Below are positions 24,501-36,500 of a stretch of DNA of 64,000 nt, piece by piece. Source of the DNA: Symsagittifera roscoffensis (taxonomy: Eukaryota > Xenacoelomorpha > Acoela > Convolutidae); the NCBI RefSeq assembly GCF_963678635.1, contig NC_087066.1, positions 13,872,517 through 13,936,516 on the forward strand. The letters are read 5' to 3'. A model generated the notes under the pieces. It was not told where the DNA came from, made no database searches, and was given only the letters and a program-made list of their open reading frames with translations. Position numbers and translations under genes: made by a program. Position 1 is the stretch's first letter. Each line of letters begins with the position of its first letter.

Positions 24501-27500
24501 GGTGATGTTTCGTTTTCTGCAAGGTAGAATTTTATATTTTTGGGTATTTCAACTGTTGTTTTTCGTGTAAGTAATTCAGGTGGTGTATTTCGACTTAAGG
24601 TGTCTGGTAATGCAAGATTTTTTCCTGCAGTCCAAACTATATGTAAGTTTGGAAATTTCATTAGAATTAGTTGAAATCTGTAAACTCGGTGGTTTGGGTT
24701 AGATTTCTGTGTAAAAAGAAAGATGATTGGTTTGTGGTCTGTGAACAAAACTGTGGGATGTTTTGATCCAAGTATCAGAAATTCATATTCTGTAAGTGTA
24801 TATATTATGGCTGTACATTCTCTCATTAGAGTTGAGAGTCGTAGCTCTGCTTGAGTGAATAATCGAGAATTTGCTGATATGAGGTTCATTTTATTTGTAC
24901 CATTATGTGATTGTAATAATGCTGCGCCGATGCCAAAGTTCGAAGCATCGCACATTGCATAAAATGGTTGATCAGGGTCTGGAATTGTGTTTGAAATTTG
25001 TTCAGTTAAAAGTTTCTTTATTTCTTCGAATCGTGTTTGATGTTCTGTATTCCATTCAAAGTTGTTTTGTTGTCTAAGGATGTTATAAAATGGTCGTAGG
25101 TATAATTGCATTTTATAAACATATTTACTTAAAAAGTTTAACATTCCAAGGAACTCTTGGATTTTCTTTTTATTTGTTGGTGGTTGAAGTTTTTGAATAG
25201 CGTCAATGCGTGATTTCAGTGGAGTGATTGTTTTTCTTTCTATATTATGTCCTAAGAATTTAACTCTAGTCAAAAAGAAGTGTGATTTATCGGGGGCGGC
25301 CTTCAGATTTTCGTTCTGAAGTATTTGGTGATATGTTTCTAAAACTTTGAACATTTCGTCTTTTGTTTGTGATTGCATAAAAACATCGTCTAAATAGGTG
25401 ATTGCGTTTTTCTTGAGTATTAGTGGTCTAAAAATTTTGCTCATAAAGGCTGAAAATGCTGCTGGTCCTATGGATATTCCATAGAATAAGCGGTTGAATT
25501 CATATTGTTGGTTTCCGATAACAAATTGTGTTAAACGTCGTGATTGTTCATCTAGTGGCATTTGATTGTATGCACTATTCATGTCGGCGGTTGTGAAGTA
25601 TTTGCCGTTTATTTTTGTTAAAATAACTTGTATTGGTTCAATGGGCCAATTACATTTTGATTCATCTATGAGTGAATTGAGGTATCTAGCATCGAGAACG
25701 ATTTTTAACGATTCTCCTTTAGCTAGAATGATAACGGGGTTGATGAATGTGTTGCCTTTTGGTTGTTCTTCTTTATTAACCGGTGATATAATGTTGTATT
25801 GCTCTAAAATATCGAGTAATCTGTTTACTTTATCATGTAAGTGAATTGGTACTTTACTTGCTCTTTGTTTTTTGAAAACTGCGTCTGGTTTTAATGGGAG
25901 ATGTAGTGATGAACTGATTTTGCCAACATCGAATTTTGATGTTGCATAGACTGATGAATATTGAATTAGCTGTTTGGCTAACTTTTCAAATTCGTCTTGT
26001 GTTATTTGTGAATGTTGGAAATTAAACATTGTTAAAAATTTCTGTTGGTCCTCTGTGTAGTTACTGATGTTGAATGTAGGTTTGAAGTATGGAGTTTTTG
26101 TGAAATAATCCGTATTTCTGTTTTCGTTACTTATTATATTATTTATAGATAATTCTTCATTAAGAATTGTAGATTGGCAAATATCTAGTAATTGGAGTAT
26201 ATTATTTACGCGATAGGCTTTTTCGTGTATTGGTGATATTGTTGCGTTGGTTTCACAATATCCTAAAAGTCCTAATGGTAATGTTACTTGGTAAGGTGTG
26301 TTGTTATAGACATGTAAGGAGATGATATCTGAATTCGAATTTTTCAAATATTTTATTGAAGAGATTGTGATTTTGAAAAATTTATGAATCGGTTTGAATT
26401 CAAAATCTGACATATAAAATTTTTGTTTGTTTTGTGCTTTATCATATTGGTGAACTTGTTTGATTGAAAAATTATAGATGTTTCCTGATAGTGGTTTCAG
26501 GTGTTTTCTTTGTTGGTTAAATATCGGATAAAATTTTGAAAAGAATGGTGGTTGTTTATTCAATCTTTGAAAAAATGTTAAGGATGTTTCTTTTGTTTTT
26601 GTATATTTATCTTTGATTAATATTTTACTATTTAGTATGTTAATTGTTGGTATATGCTTTGAAATAAATGGTATTCCAATGATATTATATTTAATATCGG
26701 TGATATGGAATATTTGTTTAAATGGCTTATTTAAAATTTTACTTTGTTCCATTGTTCTGGTAGGGAGGAGAAATAATTGGATTTTTCCGTAGTTTATCAA
26801 TGTTGATCCTTGTGCTGTCGCTAGTTTGCTGGAGGTTTCAAGAGGTGTTAGCTTTGGGTGTAAGATTTTTATTTCATTCCATGTGGGAATGTTTATTATG
26901 TTTGATTCTGCTCCTGAATCAATTAAAAAATCTATTTCAAGGTCTGGTGGTTGAAATTCTTTATTTCTTGGGCTTTCTAAGAGAAATGGTATTGTCCAAA
27001 TTTTTTCTTTGGGTTGTTCTTTTTGTATATTTTGATAAATGTGGTTTGTATTCAAGCATTTTGTTTTGGTATTTTTATTGGTTTGATTTGTAGTGTTTAT
27101 CTCATTTGTTTCTTGCGTCGTTGGTGTGGAATTTATGGGTGTAGTGTAATGATTTTGAAGAATTTGTGATTGATTTTCATATATATGTGATGGAAAGGGT
27201 TGTTCATATATGACAGATTCATAGTCATTTTCGACTTTTATCATATTGATATCAAGAGTGTTTTCAGTATCACTTTCTGAATCTGATGATGTACAGTTTA
27301 TTTGATTGAGTTGTAACGTATCAGTTACTGTGTCATCAATACCTGGAGGGTCTGATGTTGTTTCTGGGTTAGCTTGTACTTGATTGATTTGTCTTTGATG
27401 TTTAGGTGTACTGCTTCTGTGACGATTATTAGAGTTATTGTAGTGATTATTATTTCGGTGTGGTGATTGGGAATAATTTCGATAGCGATTATTATAACTT

Positions 27501-30500
27501 GGGTGTCGGTTTTGTGAATTATTTCGCGATCTGTTTTGGTAATTATTGTTTGGTCTGTTATAGTTCGATCTATTATATGAGTTATTCCTTGATCGGTTGT
27601 TCGGGTAATTCTGGTTTCGGTTGTTTGAATAACTTCTGTTTCGATTATAGGAGTAGTTTCTATTCCTATTGTATGATGAATTTCGTGATTGGTTGTTTGG
27701 ATAATAGTTATTTCTTGATTGAGAATTAGATCTAGAAACAAATCGTTGTGTATTTGAATTTGATCTGGAGTAGTTATTTCGACTATTCGGTCTATTGTAG
27801 TGATTTTGTGATGAATTATACGTGTTTCTTCGTTCTGGTGATCTTCCTCTATAACTTGAGTTATATGGAGATTGATTTCTTGTATAGCTTGTATTGTTTG
27901 GGAGTGGTTTTCCTGAACTGTTGTTGCTGTATACATTTTTGTTTGGTAGGTTTTGATCTTTTTTCATGTATTGATAAAATGATTTATTTGGTTCTTTGTA
28001 TTTTTGAGGTTTATTTTGACTATCTTGTTGTTTTTGTCTACATTCGGAAATACTATGTCCGTATCGTCGGCAATAATTACACCATTTTTTGAAAGATGGT
28101 TTGCCTTTAAAGTTCGGGTTCTTTTCGTAAATATTGAGTATTTCAGTGATTTTTTCAACGAGATCTGTTTCTGATTCTTGTATATTATTAATATTAGTGG
28201 GAGTCGTTTCAATTTTGTTAACGTATTGTAATTTCAGATTTTCCGTTTCTTCTAATTTCATTGTGATTTCTGCTTGTTCTAGTTTGTCTACTAGTTTTCT
28301 AAAATCTAAATCGGGTTCTCGAATTGAAGAAGGATGTGATGCTCTCTTTTTTATTGCTATTTTCCTTAATTGTGGTGTTAAGGTCATCATTAAGATTTCT
28401 GTCATCTTAGTGTTTTTATAGTCATGTGTATTTAGTGAATATGCTTTTCGAACTAGTGTTTCGATTCTTACTGCTATTTGCTTGATGGTTTCGTTTGGTA
28501 ATCTGCGAATTTCATTACATAAAACTCTTTGTTGTTGTTTGTTTCTTTCGGAGTCAAACATTTTTGAAAATTCTTGTGTAAATCTTTTCCAGTTTGATTT
28601 TATTTCTTGAGGTAGTACTGAAAACCATTTTTGGGCTGCGCCATCTAAGGTTGTTTGTATCAACGCTGTGCGTCGATGTATCCAGTTTTGATGTAGTGGC
28701 GTGTTAATTGGTTCAGGTCCAATATTTAAAATTAAATTTGCTGTTACTGCATTTAAGTAATCTTCTACAGAGTATTCAGGGTCTGTTCCTGTGAAAACCA
28801 TTAAGGGTTTATTTGATGTTATTGATGATCCACCCATAAGGTATGGATTCATTGTCATTTGTAATGATTCAGCTGCATTTGGCATTTGAGAAAAATTTGA
28901 AAGTTGGTTTCTTGTTATTTCATGTTGTTGAAGATAATACGGGAGTGGTATTTCATTTTGCATTTGTGATGGTTGATACGAGTGTGTAGTCATTGGATTT
29001 TGTTGTTGAATTGGTTGAAAAGATTGTATATTAATTGGATTTGGTTGTTGAATTGGTTGTTGATATTGTGCATCTATTGATTGTGGAGAAAAATTTCTAT
29101 GGTTTGTACGTGTTTTCTGTATTCCTTGTCTACGATATTCTTGAGTATTTGGTGCAAATATATCTGGTTGTAAGAAATCTTCATCTGAGGATAAATAATC
29201 CATTTGATAAGATGTTTGTTTTTTATTTTTATTTTGTTGAAAAAATGGGTAATTTTCACTGCGATCCTGTGGAGGATTTGGTTGAAAATTTGTGGAATTA
29301 TATTGGGCCGTTGGGTTATCCCAGTTTCGAGGTTTTGTATATTGATTAAAATTTCTTTGTGGTTTATAATTTGTTTTTGATGGATGTGTATAATTATAAT
29401 TATGGTCTGCAAAGTTGTTTCTAGTGAATGTTTTGCGTGTTTTTGATGGTATTGTCATGGGTTTGTATGTTTGGTAATCCATATGTGAATATTTAGGGGC
29501 AACCGAAGGTTTAACGGTTGATTGTAAGGTTACCTGTGTTTGTGAAGGATTTGTATTTCTTGGTGTTGTTAAATTTGGGCGTATTGGTGAAATACTTTGT
29601 TGTGTAGTTGTTGTGTGTACAATTTCTTCATTTATGAAGTGTGATGGTGTCTGTATATCTTGTTGAGTAAGATTCCTAGTTCCATTGAGGTTTTCATTGT
29701 GTATGACTGTAGAGTTTAAACTATTATTTTGTGTATCGGGTAAAAATGTATTATAGTTTAATGGTGTTGCATCAATTGTTAATGGTATTACTCTTACATA
29801 ATCTCTTATGTAAGATATTGTACCTATTGCTTGACTTGAGATTGATTGTGGAAAGTTTATAAATACGGGATGAGACCATTCGGGGTCCCAAACATAATCT
29901 GATTGTTCTGTGATAGCTGTATCATCGTTCGAGTTTTGGGGTCTAAAATTTTTTCTTGCTTGTGCAATTAAATCAATATTGTGTGTAAAATAATCTATTA
30001 TGAACCATGCTAAAATTTTTTGTAAATCGTGTTTGGTATGTTGTGAAACGTCGTCTTTCGTGAAATTTTCTTTAATGATGTTTAAATAACTAGAGAGTAG
30101 TGTGATTTCATGTCGTACTCTTAAATGTTTAGATGTTTCTGTCGGTGAGACATTTGTTAATGGGAGTTCATTTTCTAATATCGAAATATAACTATATATT
30201 AGTGCGAAAACTTCATTGGTGAAAATGGAGTTTGCTCTTTGTGAGTTATGGTATTGTATGCTTTTTATATATTCTGAAAAAACTTTTGAAAATTCTAAAT
30301 CAAGGTCGTCTGTTTGAATAGTGTATGTTCTATTATTATGGTTTGGGGAAGTGAATTCTATAGAGTAGATTCCATATTGTTGTGTTATGTTGCATATATC
30401 TTTTAGATAGTGATCTATGATTTGTCTTTTGATTTTTACATCGGGGAACTCTGTTTTACATGGACTGATTCCGGGTTCAAATAAATTTACGAGTAAATTT

Positions 30501-33500
30501 TGACAAAATATGTGTTGTCCTCTATCAGTATCTGCATCTACTATAAAAGGAAAGATTTCATCATCATCTGGAGTTTCGTCACCTGGGGTGTGCGTTGAAC
30601 TCATTTTTTCGTTCGATGACTGTTAATATGTAATTATTAATGTGTCGAATTGGTTGATTCCAGTTGTATAGATGTACTGGTTTGTGTTTATACTGCTTTT
30701 TTATTCTTCTTTTTCCTCTTTGTGATGAATTTGAAGTTGTTTCTGAGTCAGAAAAATATAATTGATCGTGTTGTGGGTAATTTTTATCTATTGATTCTTT
30801 TAGTTTGTAGAGTTCGTCTAAACTGTTGGTTTCTGATTCTGAAAATGCGTTTCGATTTTTTGAAAATCTTTTTCGTGTTATTTGTCTTTGTTTAGTGATT
30901 ATTTTTCTCTTTAGTGTTTGTCGTTTTGTTCGAATGTATCCAACTGTTTGTGTATGAGGTGTGATTACAAGGTCGTATTTTTTGTTATCTATTTCACAAT
31001 TGTGTAAAACGATTGTTTGTTTATTCCCTAGGTTTTTAAATGACATAAGGTTTAGGATGACGGGTGCAAAAGGTTGTTAAATGATTTCTATTTTCCTAAA
31101 CTGTTAGTTCTTACGATTTTTTGGTTAGCTTAACCTGGGTCTATTTGTTTAGGGTTGGAGAGAAAAGTATATCGATTCCGAAGAATGATTTTTACTTTCT
31201 CGTGACTAGTATAAGCTAAGGTGTTAACTTACTTAATCTTACTTAGGGGTAGTGATTGTGTTCAAGGGTTGGAGAATAGTAAATCGATCCACAAGGTTCA
31301 GGTATAATTAGAACGCGAGTAGTTCGTTAGATACTATTTTAAACTTACTAAGTCTAAGATTTATCCTGGGTCTGGTAAGAGGGGGGATCAAGTGAAGGAT
31401 GAATAACCGAAGTTCTTCACTGTTTATCCTAATTTGAATGATTAGTTTTGTTTAAAAATTTCTATTAGTCTTGGGTCTTTAGAAAGGGTTGGGTAGTGAA
31501 TCGACGTTTGAGGTCGTTAGACACTAATTAAGTGGGTGGGGGAGAACAAAGTTGTTCTGTTTGATCCAAGGATAAGCCTTGATGATCAAATTTAAAATGT
31601 AATGAAGTAGAAAATGATTTAAGATCCAAGGATAAGCCTTGATGATCTGGTTTTAAAATTAAGTGACTTTAAGTTTTAATGAGGTTTTAAATTTGTGTAA
31701 AGGAAAGATTTAGTATTTTATGATATTAGTGAGTTGATGATTGCTGTTATGTTTTAGGTGATGAAGCTGGAACAACAGGATGATTTATGATTACTAACCA
31801 TTTATTGTCATGCTACTAATTTTTATTTTTATTTTCCAATAAATATTTTTCAAACATGTTTTGTATAATACTGCAGAATTTTAGGAAAACGATCTTAGAT
31901 CTTTTTATCAATCGTTATTGTATAATATCAATTTTGTTTAGCGCCTGAAATGATTTTGAAGATTTACTTCAAGGTTTTATGTTTGCAAATGGAAATCTAA
32001 ATTCATTGCAAGTAGTATTCGAAATATAAAAGTTTGTTCTGGCTTTTGCCGAACTATCATGTAACTATACGGCAAGTTTCTACTTTGTCGTATGTCGTCT
32101 TTGGTTCGATGTCTTCTTCCAATTCCGGGTAGTTCTATTATGGTTCGGAATATTGGCTCGGATCTATTGAGTCGGAGAGACATTTCAATTAAATTATTGT
32201 CGTATAACATTTTGTAAATGTTTTTGTCTAATTTCTAATCTAATTTTGGTTAATTCTAATCTAATAAGGTCTTGTTCGAGACTTATGGTCGCACCAGATG
32301 AGTTAGGACTGGTATGTAACTCATAGAGTAATTTCGGATAGGGTACACCGTCTGCTCGTCACGCTATCTTATTTTCGGCCGGATAGATTCGTGCAACTTC
32401 TTAGTCTAATACCGATCCTAATCTTACTCTTATACTATCTAGTCTCAGGTTGTTTAACTAGTCTCTGCTAGGCTCAATAGATCTAGGGTATACTGGTTTA
32501 TTGCGGCTGCTGAAGTGCTCGGGAGAGTCCAACTAATTTCTAAGTTAAATTCAAATCTCTCTGGTGCTGAAATTACAAGTAACTTCAGCACTTACAAATA
32601 AGTGGGTTGTTAGTTAGATGGATCATGATTGGTTAATATTAAATACTTTACATTGGTAAAACATTTAATTTATCCAATCATAAAATATAGTTTAGATCAG
32701 GTTCCAATATACAATAAGAAGGACCAAGTTAACATTCTTCGAACCCAGACCCCCCCCCCCCCCCAACCCAAGCCATTTAGGGAGGAGGAGGATGTTGACT
32801 TGGTTTTGATTTGAGTTCAAATTTAAAGCCAAATCAGAGTAGACAATTTTACACGCAGCGCTTAGAAAACTTAATTCAAATTGAACGCTGGGGTGGTGGA
32901 TCCTAACTTGGTCTCATCTTTGGGAGGGGGGGGGGGATGTTGACTCGAGCCAATAAGAAAGAGCCAATAACTAGAGTCAAATAACTTCAAAAAAGGTAGA
33001 TCGAATGGCCCTTTCCCCATTAATACTCACGTCCACAATTTCAGTGGGCGAATGCGCCACTGCTTTTTTATTGCCCTAAAATGAAGAAAATCAATTCCCA
33101 AAGACCCGACAATGCTTTTGGTTTATGTGTCATATTGATGAAAATCTATCAACTTCTTACTGAAATACAAAGGATGCCTCGCAGTTGCTGGCTGCTACGA
33201 ACTTTTGAGTGCGTGAAATTTGATATAAATGTCCATAGAGAAATTTATGAAAGAGCAAAAATTTTTCAGACAAAATAGAGCGAGCTTCAAATCTGAACAT
33301 TACTTGAAAATAAGTAAAATTGTAATTAAACTTGAAAATAAATGACAGAATGTGAACTTACAGTGAATACCGCCTGTGAGTTTACCATCTGTGCCGCCAG
33401 GTCTGGAGGTGCTATTTGATGAAGCAGCCAGATGTACGCTTCTGAATCCTGAAAACAATCAGTACATTAATTATTGTTGAACTATTTGGTCGAGTTTTCA

Positions 33501-36500
33501 ACGAGGCTTCTAATGCAAATGCGGAAAAAATTAATTCTTGATCCAAGATTTGCCAACATCTGTCGAAAATTCAGAGTTATTACTTTGAGAGTATAACTGC
33601 AGTATTGAAAATTGATCATCATTTTTTTAACCAAAATTGAAACAAAAAAACTATTCAGTCGAACATGTCGATTGTTGACTACATGCTTATCGAGCAAAAT
33701 CCGATGTTTTAACATTATATGGTTTCCTGCTCATCAACTCTTTTAAATGACAGAGGCGAAGCGAAGCTACGCGCTGTTTTCGATATAACACATCAACGAC
33801 GGAAAATGAAACAAAAGCCGAATGAGTAAAAAAAAGTTGGGAAAATTATCCATAAGAAATAGATCCACTAAAAAAGGTTTCAGCCGACCAAAAAACGTCT
33901 GCATGAAAAACTTAGAGCTAAGCAACATTTTAAAACTTTTTCGCCCGTCAAATATGAGGCAACAAAGCCAATTTAATTTAAATTAAAATGTTTCACGAGC
34001 AACTTGAAAGAAGTGGACAAACTTTAATATCATCGCTGAAGTTCCTGATGCGTTTGAACACTCCTGCATTACTCAAGTGAAAGTTGACCCATCTGAGCAG
34101 CAGTTCTTCCGGGGACAGAGACTGCAGATCATGCATGGTCTCCCCGTCTTCCAGCAGACAAGCCAGACCAGGACACTCGTTCAGGTTTATCTTACTTGTC
34201 AGACCAATCTGAGAAACAGAAAAGGAACAAAAACTCACAACCAAAGACAATTGAAATATATTGTGAAGTAATCTTTAAGCTGACAAATTTAGTCAATTGA
34301 ATGAATTACACTTAGAAGCTTCTCTGAATCTTTGTCGATCTTTTGACATTTTCAATCTTCTGATGGGGTTTGATTCATTTGAAGTAACAGCAATTTTTCT
34401 TTTTAAGATTGCAGCCAATTAAAAACAAATTGCAGCCAATTCAATAAAATTCTCTATAGAAAAACTCGTTTTGGATTAAAAACTTTTTTTTGGCAGTTCA
34501 CAAGCAATAATACATTAGAAGCTGCCGTGGGCTACCTTGATGATTTGCCAGAGTATTCCCAGCACGAGATGTGGGGTTCCGGCTACCATGTCTGCAGCTC
34601 CCATGTTGACGATGCAGCATCCTATGGAGGAGGCAGAGTTGAGAGCCAGTTCGTGATTCTCCCTCATCTGCCACTCGTTCTTCGGACTCTTGTGCATCAC
34701 TCGCTCGTCTATCGTGTCTGGCGCATTCTTGTTGATCACTTTTCTGAACAATCAATTCAAACTTCACAAATTTCACTTAAACTGCACTGCTTACCTATCT
34801 AATGTAAATACTCTATACCACTCTTTACTGCCCAGTCGGTGTAACACTGCCAGTCGGCGAAATTATGTCTTTGATCTACCAAACATCAGTAAACAGTCGT
34901 TTATTGGGACTATTTCAGAAACCCCTCTCTTCTGGTACCTGGCGTGTACTATGCCTTTGTTCGATGTGTCGCGAAATCAACTTAACTACGAGTGCCCTTT
35001 TGTTTCGGGGCTAACCACCACCTCGGTTATTGTACTGTAAATTCATTATAATAATAATATCAAATTAGCTAATGCCAATTAAGACCCAAAATCGGCCCCA
35101 TATTCCTTGACACACAAGCGAAGCTGAGCTTCGCGCCACTTGTGACACATACAAAAAGTATAAGATGAAAATAGAGCATATCGCTCAGGAACTAGCAAAA
35201 AGTATTTCGAACTAAGTTACTATTGAACAAGGAACTACAAAAACAAAAAAAATTTCTCATGTTTAAATGTATGTCATAACCATAAGCAAAAAATCGAATT
35301 CTACAATATTCGTTAGAATTCTAGATATAACATTTATATGTATAAGATAAAAATAGAAGCCAATAATTCAATTTGAAATTTCGGTGAATTCCCATAGATC
35401 CCAATATTCATAGCACCCAAAATAAAAAATCTGTCGCATAAGTCCCAAATTTTATCTTCTAGATTTCTGATTGGTTGAAATTTTAGCCAACAAGTTTATG
35501 GATTGATTGTTTACTGTTCAACCAGCATAAACTCAAGCTGTAGAAAAGTGACCGCCGTAGCCGCCCGAACGTGTTGCGAGCTAGCCACCAAAGGGTAGGA
35601 CTCTATACGAGATTTAGAGCCGGTTAAGCCGCGAAGCGCGCCCACCGGCGACCTTAAACCGAGACTCGGCTAATTTTGTCTTTTGACCAACTGAAAAGAT
35701 TTGGGACTTATACGACTGCTATTTTGTTTTGGGACCTGTGGGACAGATTTTTCATTTTGGAACCTACGAATACGCAGCGGAATTTCAGCTGGACAACTGA
35801 TTAAAGAGACTAGGGGCCCAGCTGAAAGCTGGAGAGACCTGTTTGATTATTTTAATATTGATCATTTTAAAATTGTCTTTACAAATCTATTCATGACCAT
35901 CAATGATTAACATAACGTAAATAATTTAAAAATCATGGAAACATTGAAATCTTCCTTCGAAGATTGAAATCACTCAGGATTCGGCGAGGAACGTACCTGA
36001 TGTAGAGAAAAACAACAAACTGAACATGTCTTTACAAATCTATTAATGACCATCATTGATTAACATAACGTAAATATTTTAAAAATCATGGAAACATTGA
36101 AATCTTCCTTCGAAGATTGAGATCACTCATGATTCGGTGAGGAATGTACCTGATGTAGAGAAAAACAACAAACTGAATATGTCTTTACAAATCTATTGTT
36201 GCAAAAAAGAGTAAACGTTCTGGAACAAACCGACCTCATGAAAGAGAACTAGCGTAACTCGTGCAACTTCTCGTTGGACTTCTTCGAACCATACAAAAAA
36301 AACTCAACACAAAGCCAATAGCACCAAGCAAAAGCGAGAAAACGTAAGCATAGCGGATTCCATTGTCTAAAAAATACACACAATAAGTATATTGAATCTT
36401 TGTTCCAATGCCAAAAAGATTTTAAAAAAACTTTTCCTAAGTGTACAGCTCTTCCCCGAGACAAATTAAGGACCAACCGCTTGGGCAGGGGAGTTTCCTA

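Larger units (their letters stand above)
13805..32706 (-). mobile_element. Element 1: complete 18.9-kb LTR retroelement with envelope-like gene
   Basis: Two 408-bp direct repeats (13,805-14,212 and 32,299-32,706) begin TG and end CA and I see no difference between them. The host sequence ATAT at 13,801-13,804 and 32,707-32,710 is a 4-bp target duplication. All long ORFs lie on the minus strand between them, so the right repeat is the 5' LTR. The order is leader, ORF1, Gag-Pol, two small membrane ORFs, an ATG-less frame, an envelope-like ORF, a last unknown ORF and a 1.6-kb trailer. The RT and integrase are Ty3/gypsy-type. Identical LTRs and intact ORFs imply a very recent insertion, in intron 7 of plastin and in the gene's own orientation. 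At 18.9 kb it is two to three times the usual size for the group. Confidence 0.95.

Noticed and set aside
27325-27936. 203-codon minus-strand ORF inside Gag-Pol
   Set aside because: It is an alternative-frame shadow of the low-complexity N/R/S/Y region of Gag.
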